64,000 nucleotides of DNA, from the NCBI RefSeq assembly GCF_028368935.1, contig NZ_JAQNDK010000001.1, forward strand, positions 124,001-188,000, given 5' to 3'. Of this stretch, positions 56,326 to 64,000 are shown piece after piece; the stretch's first letter is position 1; the number at the start of each line of letters is the position of its first letter. This DNA comes from Sorangium aterium. Its GTDB lineage: Bacteria; Myxococcota_A; Polyangia; Polyangiales; Polyangiaceae. Made by a program: the position numbers and the translations under genes. The notes beneath the pieces are model-generated. The model did not search any database. It saw only the letters and a list, made by a program, of their open reading frames with translations, and was not told where the DNA came from.

Positions 56326-57240
56326 TCAGCCGAGGCAGTCCGGCTTGCTCACATAGATGATAGAACAGCGCGCATGAACGGGCTTCTCCTCGTCCACAAA
56401 CGAGCTCATGGTGCTCTTGAGCCGCTCCAGCTGCGCCTGGATCCGATACTTGTTTGCATTCAAATAAATCCCCACAACAAAACTATGTGGCCGCATCCCA
56501 TCCAGCACGGGCAGGAGCGCGGGCGGCATGACGATCTTGTCGGGATCTTCCGGTTCAGGCGAGGCCGTCTCTGCGAGCGTCGTGTTCGTGCCGAGCTCGA
56601 CGGGCTGCGCCGGCGTCATATCGACCACGCTGGTCTTGATCCATACTGTCTGACTGCCAGATTGCTCAACGACGACGTTGTCGAAAAATGCTTCCATGAG
56701 CCCCTTCAGCCCTTCCAGCGTCCCGCGCTTCCGGTAAAGAGGCATGATCCTTGAGAGCACATCTCGCCGCCTATCAACGCTCCAGTCGCGGATAGGCACG
56801 AGGGCGATCCACCCCGAGAGCCATTCCAGGAGCTGTGCCAGAGGTTCCAGGATGAGGCCCATTCGCTGCCGGCGCGTCGAGACGGAGAGGGACTCCGGGG
56901 GGACGAAGGGGACGACGCCCAGGAAATGGTTCAGCACCTCCAGGACCTCCTCCGTCGGGGCCAGGGGGAACTGGGCTGTCTGCTCCGCGACTTCGATCGG
57001 AGGTAGAAGCTCCGTCGAATCAGGGAACAGGAACGACAGGCGCGGAGAGAGGATCGAGGGTAGCGCATCCAGGAGCGCCGCCATCCCTTGTTGCACACCG
57101 GCCTCGCCCCCGTCCCTCCGCCCGAGCAAGCTCTCCGCGATCATCAGGTAGCGCTCGACGAACGACGGCGTGCCGTCCTCGCCGCGGCTCGCGTGAACCG
57201 CGGGGAGCAAGCGCAGGTACTCGGATTCCTCATCGCTCAC
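56326..57240 (-). CDS. P2 gpI-like tail/baseplate protein
   Basis: A 304-residue protein. GTG 57240 overlaps the preceding stop (GTGA). Its central part, WLSGWIALVPIRDWSVDRRR, DVLSRIMPLYRKRGTLEGLK, matches the tail protein I family (phage P2 gpI, 'YRxRGTxxGL' signature). That family links the baseplate to fibres. The C-terminal part (RPHSFVVGIYLNANKYR) resembles the domain often appended in injection-system versions. Its place directly before the fibres fits a fibre-docking role at the baseplate rim. Confidence 0.85.
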   Translation of the reverse strand: MSDEESEYLRLLPAVHASRGEDGTPSFVERYLMIAESLLGRRDGGEAGVQQGMAALLDALPSILSPRLSFLFPDSTELLPPIEVAEQTAQFPLAPTEEVLEVLNHFLGVVPFVPPESLSVSTRRQRMGLILEPLAQLLEWLSGWIALVPIRDWSVDRRRDVLSRIMPLYRKRGTLEGLKGLMEAFFDNVVVEQSGSQTVWIKTSVVDMTPAQPVELGTNTTLAETASPEPEDPDKIVMPPALLPVLDGMRPHSFVVGIYLNANKYRIQAQLERLKSTMSSFVDEEKPVHARCSIIYVSKPDCLG

Positions 57241-58472
57241 GTTCCACCTACCTTCGCAACCATCGTATTTTTGCCGATCTGACTAGCACCTACCAGCATG
57301 CCATACGCGGAAGTCACGGCCTGGAGCGACAGCGACACGATCCATGGAAAGCCCAGGTCGCGAGCCGAGCGCAGCACGATCGTCGTGTAATTAACGCTCG
57401 CTTTCCCTACGCGCAGCCCGGTCATCCGCTCGATATATACACGGACCGGCTGGCTGGCATCGAGCCCGTCAACGCCCTGCAGGGCGGACGCGATGTCCTC
57501 GCTCGTGAGGGGGCGGCGGTACGGGTAGCCCTGCCCTGAAGGGCCTCCGATCAAGGGATCGAGCAGCGCCGTGATGCGCTCCCACGCTCTGCGCAGCACG
57601 GAGGCCGGGTTCGTGTCGATGATGCTCGGGTCACTCTTGCTGGGCGTCTGCGTGACCAGGGCGGCGACCGTGGCGACCACCCGGGTCGGATCGAACTGCG
57701 GCCTCACGACGGACGCGCTCGTGCCGATGAGACAGCGTGGCGCAAGGTACCGGCCGATGACATCCGTCAGATCGCCGTACTTGTCATAATAATCAGAGTG
57801 AGACACCGGGTCGTAATAGTCATCGATCGAAGCCAAACAATTGGACGAGTCATGCACGCTTGGCTCGCTCATGACGTAGGACAAAGTGGCTCCGGAGACG
57901 ATGGTCACCTCGACGCTCTCCCCGCGCTTCCTGACGATGGCGCGCTCCGCTCTGGACGCGGCCTCGGAGACGCTCGCGGTGCACTCCAGGGCAAGCGCCG
58001 CGAAGTCCTGCTCCGTGATCGCCCGGCACGGGGAGCGCCAAAACCCTGACAAGGCTGTATACAGATCGGCCGGATCGGGGTTCTTTCGGCCAGAGCTCGA
58101 GCGGAGGGCCCGCAAGAGCTCGACGTACGAGGGATCGCGCAGGACCACGCTGCCAGCGAACTCCAGCGGATAGCCGTCCGCGTCCATCAGCACGTCCTGC
58201 TCCGCCTCTTGAAGCGTCTCGTCGAGGCCCTGCTCCGGCGTGCCGGCGGCAAGCAGGGCGAAATTGCGATAGGCCCCCGCCGGGACCCGATCGACACGGT
58301 AGGATGTCCCCTCCGCGATGAAGGCGAAGAGCTGAAGCAGCGTGATGCCTGGATCGGACGCGTTGTAGTCCGTCCAGTTCGAAGTCAGCGCGGGGATCGT
58401 CTCTCGAAGCCAGCGGAAGATCTCCGCGTAGCGTTCGGGCGCGAGGTTCGGGAGCTTCCGCTCAACCGCCAC
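57237..58472 (-). CDS. Baseplate J-like protein (smaller)
   Basis: A 411-residue protein. GTG 58472 overlaps the upstream gene by 11 bases. The N-terminus carries the baseplate-J/gp6-like signature WTDYNASDPGITLLQLFAFI followed by AEGTSYRVDRVP. It then has AITEQDFAALALECT, typical of these wedge proteins. It probably forms the second wedge component, equivalent by position to Afp12/PVC12. It is paralogous in its first 60 residues to the 1003-residue protein before it. Confidence 0.85.
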   Translation of the reverse strand: MAVERKLPNLAPERYAEIFRWLRETIPALTSNWTDYNASDPGITLLQLFAFIAEGTSYRVDRVPAGAYRNFALLAAGTPEQGLDETLQEAEQDVLMDADGYPLEFAGSVVLRDPSYVELLRALRSSSGRKNPDPADLYTALSGFWRSPCRAITEQDFAALALECTASVSEAASRAERAIVRKRGESVEVTIVSGATLSYVMSEPSVHDSSNCLASIDDYYDPVSHSDYYDKYGDLTDVIGRYLAPRCLIGTSASVVRPQFDPTRVVATVAALVTQTPSKSDPSIIDTNPASVLRRAWERITALLDPLIGGPSGQGYPYRRPLTSEDIASALQGVDGLDASQPVRVYIERMTGLRVGKASVNYTTIVLRSARDLGFPWIVSLSLQAVTSAYGMLVGASQIGKNTMVAKVGGT

Positions 58473-61400
58473 GGCGCACCTCGAGTCGGAGAGCGCCCGC
58501 CGCCGGTAGCTGGCGGTCCGCCATCGTGACGACGGCCCGCTGGATCGGGTCGCGCCTGGAGATCGCGACGTCGTGGATCCGGGCGACCCTGGGGATGCCC
58601 TGCAAGCCCCGAGCGACCATGTTGCAGGTCACCGTCGCGCGGAAATCCCAGCCCGCTGGTTGCTTCTCGCCGCCGAGCGGCTTGAAGAAGTCTTTGAGGC
58701 GGCTGATCATCCTCGCGCGGACATCGGTCTCGTTCGCGCCCGGATCGAGCGACGCGCCAACCTCGACGTCGATGGTCACGTACTCGGGCTCCACCACGGT
58801 GATCGCGTCCGCGACGGCGAAGAAGGCCCTCGCGTGCAGGTACGCCTCGACCTCCTCGATCAGAAACGACGTCGGCATCGGCTCTTCCGTGTCCTCGCGC
58901 GGCACGATCGCGACGATGAGCCGCTCGCCCGTTGCGTACGCCGTGGCCCGCCCGACGCTCGGCGACGACGCGAGCGCCAGGGTCGCGAAGTCCTCGGCGC
59001 TCATGGCCCTGTCCATCGCCTTGAGACGCTTCGGCCCAAGCCTCCGCAGGGTGTCGAGGTCGTCTGCGTCCATTCCGCCCTTGGCTGCGAGGACGTTGGT
59101 GACCGATTCGACGCCGGTGATCGCCTGCTCGAGCACAGCCAACTGTCCGGCGGGCAGGTTCCCGCGCGCGCCGCCGCCGCTCGAATAGCTCGCCGCGCGG
59201 ATGTCGTTTTCGCCGAGCGGCGGGGCCATGCCGCGAATCCCATCCCCGAAAGAGAGCTCTCCGGTCGTGGAATCGAGCATGTAATGCCGGTCGTCCGCCT
59301 TCGAGAACGCGAAGGTGGTGACCTTCTCCCAGCGCCGCCAGGCGTAGAGCTCCCCCGGCGCCGCGCCTGCCTGCCCTGTCACCTGCTCGCGTACCTCCAC
59401 GACCTCGCCGTCGAGGATCGGCTTGCGCGGGAACTCGAGCACGAGCCCCGGCGCGGCCGTGCCCGAGCCAAGGACGTCGTTCTTCCACAAGAGGGCATTT
59501 TCGGCCACAACTGCGTTCGGCACGACGCGCTTTATCCGCGGCAGCCACCTGGGCTCTCTCTGCGGCGCCGACAGCCGCAGCCATACAAGGGTCTTGTCGA
59601 ACCGGGTGCTCTCGGTGATCCAGGTCGGGATCTGGATCTCGACCAATCCGCTGGTCGTGAAGCCGTCCGTGCGGTCCGTGACCGTGAGCGGGCGGAAGGC
59701 GGTGCCGTCCCAGCCTTCCCAGACAAGCTCGTCCTCGATCTGCTGCTCGACGCCCCGGCTCGGCGCGTCTTCGTCGAGCACGATGAAGAGCGACATCGTG
59801 CGGCCCAGCACATGACGGAGGAAGCTCGCCGGCGAAAACCCGAACGAGTACGACGACGCCGGCTCGAGCTCCGGCCGATAAGGAGCGACGATCCCGAGCG
59901 GCATCTCCACGACGTCGAACGCGTTGTGAGCGATGGTCGTGTCCGGCCGGCCGATCAGCTCGTAGGAGAGCCATAGCGACGATATGTACGGCGGCGTGTA
60001 GGCCGGAGGGAGGTAGACGCCGAAGTTGATGTTCTTCGTCCGGAGATCGGTGAGCGCCGCGCTCTTGTCGGCGACGTACTTGTCGAGCCACTCGTTGAGG
60101 GCATCGGCCTGCGGCGGGATCACCGAAACCTGCCCGGGCGATCCATAGCCGCCCGCCGCGATGCGCGCGCGCACCCAGCGGCTCTCGAGGCCGTGGATCG
60201 ATACGGGATCCATGGCCGGGCAGGTGAAGGTCACCGTCCCGCCCTGGGTGAGCGCGTTCGTCCCGTCCTGCACCGTGCGGAGCGGTTGCCAGCCGGCATC
60301 GGTCCAGTACTCCCAGGCGAGCTGGACCGAGGGGCTCGGGGTGATGGTCTCCGCCTGGACCTCCAGGGTCACCGTGGCCCCGGCGCGCGAGAACACCTCC
60401 TCGGACGCGAGGTAGAATGCGTCCTCGACCGCGGGGGTATCGCCGAACGGGCGGCCACCCATCATCAGGTCGACCGGTGTGTTGTTGGCGTACGCCGCCT
60501 CGGCCTTCTGCCGCTGCGAGCTCGCTGTCACCGAGATGCTGAAGATCTGCGGCAGGATCTCCGCATCGGCGGCGCGAACGCCGACGGTCTCGGCGGGCCT
60601 CACCGCGATCCAGAACGAGGAGATGCCCTTGACCTCCGCCGGAGACGCCTGGAAAAAGTCGACGAAGCTTGCCTCGAGCACGGCATAACGCTCGGCATCC
60701 CCCTCGGTGTCGGAGCAATCCGGAGGCGAGTACGGTGAATCCGCCTCATTTGGTTCGTCGACCGCCACATCGGGCTCGACACCGAACCTCGGCCTGAGCT
60801 CGCGGCCCGCGCCGTCCGACCATCGGGCGAAGAAAACCTGGAACAGATTGATGCCCTCGAGCCGGACACGCAGCTCCTTGAGGGCGATCCGGTGCTTGAA
60901 GAGCGCCTCGCTGCCCAGGTAAAGGGCGTGCTCGAACGGCTGGAGCTGGGGCTCCACGTCGTCCGCCTCCGAGAGGACGTCCTCGCGGAGGACATCGCCG
61001 CGGTCGATCCATGCGTCCGCTGCCGGCAGGAGGGTGCACGCCGCCTCGAGCTCGGCCGGGAGCGCCAGGAGCTCGCCGGTCGTCTCGAACAAGAGCTCGG
61101 GGTCGGCGGCGGCGCCGACCTGCGTCCTTTCGGCGATGAGGACTGGCTCGTTCCCCTCCGCCAGCGTGAACGTCAAGACGACCTTGGCCGGGCGCGGCGC
61201 GCGCAGGTCCATGCCGAAGAAGCTCAGGAACGCGAGGAAGTGCTTGTCAGGCGCCCGGTTGAGCTGCGTGGCGAGCGAGGCGTGCAGCCGCGAGAGGAGC
61301 TTGAGGAGGACGAGCCCCGGATCGGTCGGGTCAAAGTAGCTCTCGCCTTCCGCCGTAGCTGGGTCCGGCCAGAGGAGGGACCACTCGGGAAGGTAGTAAC

Positions 61401-61473
61401 GCGCGAGCCTGATGGCGTCGCGGTAGACGTCATCCGCGGAGCGGGCATCCAGCGTGTAAGGCTCACGGCGCAT
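58462..61473 (-). CDS. Large baseplate assembly protein (Afp11/J-like wedge)
   Basis: A 1003-residue protein starting at ATG 61473, ten bases after the previous stop; upstream in-frame sequence is antisense-like (Arg/Ser-rich). The N-terminus (YFDPTDPGLVLLKLLSRLHA, FLAFLSFFGMDLRAP) and C-terminus (FGDGIRGMAPPLGENDIRA, MSAEDFATLALASSPSVGRA, VEAYLHARAFFAVADAITV) are characteristic of large baseplate-wedge proteins of Afp/PVC-type particles. The middle carries beta-rich inserts (QLAWEYWTDAGWQPLRTVQD, DELVWEGWDGTAFRPLTVTD). It would connect the spike hub to the sheath and the fibres. Confidence 0.9.
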   Translation of the reverse strand: MRREPYTLDARSADDVYRDAIRLARYYLPEWSLLWPDPATAEGESYFDPTDPGLVLLKLLSRLHASLATQLNRAPDKHFLAFLSFFGMDLRAPRPAKVVLTFTLAEGNEPVLIAERTQVGAAADPELLFETTGELLALPAELEAACTLLPAADAWIDRGDVLREDVLSEADDVEPQLQPFEHALYLGSEALFKHRIALKELRVRLEGINLFQVFFARWSDGAGRELRPRFGVEPDVAVDEPNEADSPYSPPDCSDTEGDAERYAVLEASFVDFFQASPAEVKGISSFWIAVRPAETVGVRAADAEILPQIFSISVTASSQRQKAEAAYANNTPVDLMMGGRPFGDTPAVEDAFYLASEEVFSRAGATVTLEVQAETITPSPSVQLAWEYWTDAGWQPLRTVQDGTNALTQGGTVTFTCPAMDPVSIHGLESRWVRARIAAGGYGSPGQVSVIPPQADALNEWLDKYVADKSAALTDLRTKNINFGVYLPPAYTPPYISSLWLSYELIGRPDTTIAHNAFDVVEMPLGIVAPYRPELEPASSYSFGFSPASFLRHVLGRTMSLFIVLDEDAPSRGVEQQIEDELVWEGWDGTAFRPLTVTDRTDGFTTSGLVEIQIPTWITESTRFDKTLVWLRLSAPQREPRWLPRIKRVVPNAVVAENALLWKNDVLGSGTAAPGLVLEFPRKPILDGEVVEVREQVTGQAGAAPGELYAWRRWEKVTTFAFSKADDRHYMLDSTTGELSFGDGIRGMAPPLGENDIRAASYSSGGGARGNLPAGQLAVLEQAITGVESVTNVLAAKGGMDADDLDTLRRLGPKRLKAMDRAMSAEDFATLALASSPSVGRATAYATGERLIVAIVPREDTEEPMPTSFLIEEVEAYLHARAFFAVADAITVVEPEYVTIDVEVGASLDPGANETDVRARMISRLKDFFKPLGGEKQPAGWDFRATVTCNMVARGLQGIPRVARIHDVAISRRDPIQRAVVTMADRQLPAAGALRLEVRRGG

Positions 61474-61483
61474 GGGCTGCGAC

Positions 61484-61717
61484 TCAACTCTCCGGGAGGG
61501 CGGAGCGGAGCTGCGTGCCGTTGTTCTTCTCCGCGGCGATGCCCGGGGCGCGCGGCGGCTGCGACAGGACCTCCTCGAGCACCTGGATCGCGCCGCTGAT
61601 GCGGAAGAGCGTGCTCTTGAGGTCATTCGTACGGACCTCTATGGCCGCGAGCTGCTTTTGCCCGGTCTCGAATTCTTCGCGAAGATCCCTGAGCCTCTGC
61701 TCCACATAGTCTCTCAT
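61484..61717 (-). CDS. Small coiled-coil protein of the injection-system operon
   Basis: A 77-residue protein with GGAGAG upstream of ATG 61717. Residues 1-55 are strongly helical/coiled-coil (MRDYVEQRLRDLREEFETGQ, LKSTLFRISGAIQVLEEVLS), followed by a Pro-rich tail. It lies between the gp25-like and large baseplate genes. I do not recognise a named family; small coiled-coil proteins at this place are common in such loci and may bridge wedge components. Confidence 0.75.
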   Translation of the reverse strand: MRDYVEQRLRDLREEFETGQKQLAAIEVRTNDLKSTLFRISGAIQVLEEVLSQPPRAPGIAAEKNNGTQLRSALPES

Positions 61718-61773
61718 GCCGTCTCTCCGGTTCTGGCTTGCGCCTGTCGTCACATCCGATCTGCCCGTCGCGC

Positions 61774-62169
61774 TCACTTCTGGCTGAGGTAAAACGGGTA
61801 AACGAGATTTTCGCGCTGGTTCTTCGAACGCACGAGATAATCGATGGCGATGAGCATCACCCCCGGCCGCTTCGGGTCCATCGAGGCGCGGACGTCCTCG
61901 ACCTCCACGCGCGGCTCCCACCGCTCCAGCGCCTGCTTCACGTGGAACGAGGCGAGGGAGAACGTCGCCGGGCTCTGCGGAGCAAAGACGAGCTCCCAGA
62001 TCCTGCTGCCGAACTCCGGCTCCATCACCCGCTCCCCGGGCGAGGTGCCGAGGATCAGCTGGATCGATTGACGCACCTTGAGCTCGTCGGACGCGAGCTC
62101 CACCTTCCCGCCCGAGAGCGTCACGGGGAACGACCACCCTGCGCCGAGGAAGCTCTTCGACCCTTTCAC
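61774..62169 (-). CDS. gp25/GPW-like baseplate wedge protein
   Basis: A 131-residue protein, close to the family size. GTG 62169 is chosen because GGAGGG lies five bases upstream and the gene begins one base after the PAAR stop. It has the gp25 pattern: FLGAGWSFPVTL, VRQSIQLILGTSPGERVMEP, EFGSRIWELVF, ALERWEPRVEVEDV. The EPR motif is the conserved gp25 feature. In contractile systems this protein seats the wedge and starts sheath assembly (Afp9/TssE relatives). Confidence 0.92.
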   Translation of the reverse strand: MKGSKSFLGAGWSFPVTLSGGKVELASDELKVRQSIQLILGTSPGERVMEPEFGSRIWELVFAPQSPATFSLASFHVKQALERWEPRVEVEDVRASMDPKRPGVMLIAIDYLVRSKNQRENLVYPFYLSQK

Positions 62170-62170
62170 G

Positions 62171-62566
62171 CTACCCTCCGACGAGGACGCTGCTCTGCGC
62201 AAGGACGGTCCCCGAAGGCAGCGGCGCGGGATCGTTGCAGGTCAGGGCGCGGTCGGCCGCTCGCGCGGCCGGGCGCTCTCCGAACATCACCGTCGCGCTG
62301 CCCTTGACGATCTGCGCCTGGTTCGTCGGCGGCACCGCGAACGTACCGCCGACCGGGATGTGAGGGGGGATGTTGGTCGCGATCGATCCGAGGACGGCGG
62401 CCATCCTCCCCTCGATGAGGACGCTCGGGCAGAGGTCGCCGGTGATGATCCCGTTGAACGGGAACGGCTGCGCGACGGGCACCGGGCCCGTGGGCGAAGG
62501 CACGAGGACGATATGCGTGTCGATCGCCTGCACGCGATCTCCTTGCTTGGCTGCCGGTAGTCCCAT
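62171..62566 (-). CDS. PAAR-domain spike-tip protein
   Basis: A 131-residue protein starting at ATG 62566 with GAGGA six bases upstream. MGLPAAKQGDRVQAIDTHIV opens a PAAR-type tip; the repeated hairpins are VLIEGRMAAVLGSIA, IVKGSATVMFGERPAARAAD and a terminal SGTVLAQSSVLVGG. It would sharpen the spike encoded immediately upstream and can carry or recruit effectors. There is no extension domain, so no toxin is fused here. Confidence 0.9.
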   Translation of the reverse strand: MGLPAAKQGDRVQAIDTHIVLVPSPTGPVPVAQPFPFNGIITGDLCPSVLIEGRMAAVLGSIATNIPPHIPVGGTFAVPPTNQAQIVKGSATVMFGERPAARAADRALTCNDPAPLPSGTVLAQSSVLVGG

Positions 62567-62574
62567 AGATTTCC

Positions 62575-63270
62575 TCAGTTGAGCCGGATGAGCGCGCCCT
62601 TCACGGCGACATCGCCCGTCGAAGAGACTTCCACCTGAGCCTGCGCCGAGATCTTCACCGCCGCCGTCGCTGATAGCTCGATCTGCGTGGCCTTCAGCGT
62701 GATCTTCCCCGGTCCAGCGGACACGTCGATGTCCCCGCCCGCGGCGATGGTGACGCTCCTCTTCACGGCGTCGAGGACGACCTTGTCGCCGCTCTTGTCG
62801 GTCACCTCGATCCTCTCGGCGCCAGGCTTGGAATCGAGGACGATCTTGCCACCGCTCTTGTCGGTCACCTCGATCCTCTCGGCGCCGGGCGTGTCGTCGA
62901 TGCAGATCTGGCTGCCGCTCCGCGTCTTGATCATGCGCACGTCCTGCTGCTTCTGCTCGCCGGCGACGGGAGGGCGATCCTGCCCGTTCCACAGCGAGCC
63001 GATCACATAAGGCACGTTCAGGTTGCCCGCCTCGAAGATGACCAGCACCTCGTCGCCCTTCGCGGGAAGAAAATACGCACCGACGTCCTTGCCGGCGAAG
63101 AAGGATGCGACGCGGCACCAGTTCGACATGATCGTGGCGCCAAACAGCGGGTATTGCACCTTGATGCGCCCGAGCCTCTCCGGGTCGCCCGTCGTCTCCT
63201 CGACGATCCCGACGATCACGCCGGTCATGGATCGCTCATGGTGCGCATTGCTCCCCTGCCACGCGCTCAT
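62575..63270 (-). CDS. gp5/VgrG-like spike protein (OB-fold plus beta-helix)
   Basis: A 231-residue protein. ATG 63270 overlaps the preceding stop (ATGA). The N-terminus is a gp5-type OB fold (GVIVGIVEETTGDPERLGRI, KVQYPLFG, GDEVLVIFEAGNLNVPYVIG). The C-terminus is a short-period beta-helix needle (GGDIDVSAGPGKITLKATQI, AAVKISAQAQVEVSSTG). Between them the block PGAERIEVTDKSG occurs twice. The gp27-like hub domain is a separate gene, unlike fused T6SS VgrG. It forms the central spike beneath the PAAR tip. Confidence 0.9.
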   Translation of the reverse strand: MSAWQGSNAHHERSMTGVIVGIVEETTGDPERLGRIKVQYPLFGATIMSNWCRVASFFAGKDVGAYFLPAKGDEVLVIFEAGNLNVPYVIGSLWNGQDRPPVAGEQKQQDVRMIKTRSGSQICIDDTPGAERIEVTDKSGGKIVLDSKPGAERIEVTDKSGDKVVLDAVKRSVTIAAGGDIDVSAGPGKITLKATQIELSATAAVKISAQAQVEVSSTGDVAVKGALIRLN

Positions 63271-64000
63271 ACGCCGGTCCTCCGCAGCGAGATGGTGGTC
63301 GTATAGCCGTCCTGTTGCGTATAGACGTGCTTTGCCGCGGTCACGTAATAGAGGCCGCTGAAGCGGCCGCCGATGCCCTCGATCTCGACGTTGACCCCGG
63401 GCCGGAGCGCGGGGTTTCCGGCCGCGGACGCCTCGACCTCGATGAACCCCTCGACGTCGGCCTCGTACGTCGCCTCGGCGATGGCGCGCGCGCTCTTCTG
63501 GTCGAGGATCTCCGGGTCCATCGCCGACACGGGTGAGGCCGCGTAGGCAGCGGACAGCTCGTAGCCCGTCTTCTGGCCGCCCATGCGGAGCGACGCGGGG
63601 CCGGAGCTCACGGTCGCGACGATGGACTGCTTCTTCTTCGGATCCCAGCCCACGCGCGTCACGCGCGACCCCTGCTTGAGCGCCCGAGCTCGCACGGTCA
63701 GCGTCGTGAGATCCACGCCGAGGCGCAGCTTCGTCGTCGGCGACTGGCCCGCGATGCTCCGGCGAAAATAGAGCGTGCGCCCTGTCACAAAGAGCTCGAA
63801 ATGGATCCGGGCCGCGCGCGCGGAGAGGAACGCGAAATCACTCTGATCGGCCTGGATCACGTACGGGTAGGTGACGCCGCTGTCGTCGGCGCGAATGTCG
63901 AGCCCGTTGTCGCGGGCGATGCGGGTCGCGATCTGGGTGTCGCTCGATCTCTCGAACGTGCGCGTCGTGGTCCCGAACTGGAGGCGGTAGAGCGCGTCAT
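63267..64000 (-). CDS. gpD/gp27-like hub protein, N-terminus outside window
   Basis: The frame is open to the right edge, so the start is not seen; about 244 residues are visible. FERSSDTQIATRIARDNGLD and VIQADQSDFAFLSARAARIH, followed by LFVTGRTLYFRR, are the hallmark of phage late-control protein D/gp27 hubs. The last part (PGVNVEIEGIGGRFSGLYYV, HVYTQQDGYTTTISLRR) is the usual end. It adapts the hexameric tube to the trimeric spike. Genes for the tube, sheath and LysM adaptor should lie further right. Confidence 0.88.
   Translation of the reverse strand, partial: DALYRLQFGTTTRTFERSSDTQIATRIARDNGLDIRADDSGVTYPYVIQADQSDFAFLSARAARIHFELFVTGRTLYFRRSIAGQSPTTKLRLGVDLTTLTVRARALKQGSRVTRVGWDPKKKQSIVATVSSGPASLRMGGQKTGYELSAAYAASPVSAMDPEILDQKSARAIAEATYEADVEGFIEVEASAAGNPALRPGVNVEIEGIGGRFSGLYYVTAAKHVYTQQDGYTTTISLRRTGV

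Noticed and set aside
47385-64000. Type VI secretion system or intact prophage
   Set aside because: No TssJLM, TssK, capsid, portal, terminase or integrase genes are seen, and hub and spike are separate. An extracellular contractile injection system fits better, though the right part is not visible.

Overview
This window looks like part of a myxobacterial chromosome, most like Sorangium or a relative. It has very high GC with strong third-position GC in the coding frames, a very long one-strand hybrid PKS/NRPS operon whose modules mostly sit on separate polypeptides, and a contractile-injection-system locus. The genus is an inference. No rRNA, tRNA, CRISPR array, insertion sequence or integrase was found.

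Region 1 (1-38878, all minus strand) is a cis-AT type I PKS/NRPS assembly line read from 38878 down to 1 and continuing past the window edge. In biosynthetic order it is: (i) a loading plus two-module protein, ACP-KS-AT-AT-KR-ACP-KS-AT-ACP; (ii) a cysteine-type heterocyclising NRPS with an oxidase inserted in the A domain (thiazole formation); (iii) KS-AT-DH-KR-ACP; (iv) KS-AT-KR-ACP; (v) KS-AT-DH-KR-ACP, whose KR is broken by a one-base frameshift; (vi) KS-AT-cMT-KR-ACP; (vii) a truncated-by-window KS-AT-KR protein whose AT has lost both its catalytic serine and the block with its catalytic histidine. Every gene junction is a 4- or 8-base start/stop overlap, so this is one translationally coupled operon. 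The four internal malonyl-type AT regions are near-identical at the DNA level and form long repeats. Predicted chemistry: starter, then two PKS extensions, a thiazole, an alkene, a hydroxyl, another alkene (if the frameshift is not real), an alpha-methyl/hydroxyl unit, then an unclear step. I cannot name the product.

Region 2 (39397-44182) is a divergent pair of unusual multidomain enzymes: a glycosyltransferase-methyltransferase fusion and a glycosyltransferase-methyltransferase-methyltransferase-glycosyltransferase fusion. They probably act on surface glycans.

Region 3 (44966-46893, plus strand) holds three small genes of visibly lower GC: a PLAT-domain protein and two unrecognised proteins. 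They converge on region 4.

Region 4 (47385-64000, minus strand, running off the right edge) is the baseplate, spike and fibre end of a phage-tail-like extracellular contractile injection system. In transcription order it encodes a gpD/gp27-like protein, gp5/VgrG-like spike, PAAR tip, gp25, a small coiled-coil protein, two baseplate-J-type proteins, a P2-gpI-type tail protein and four fibre proteins sharing one N-terminal design. It ends with a pentapeptide-repeat protein carrying an alpha/beta N-terminal domain and three small aegerolysin-like proteins, which are effector or accessory candidates. Sheath, tube, tape-measure and AAA+ ATPase genes are not in the window and would be expected beyond 64000.
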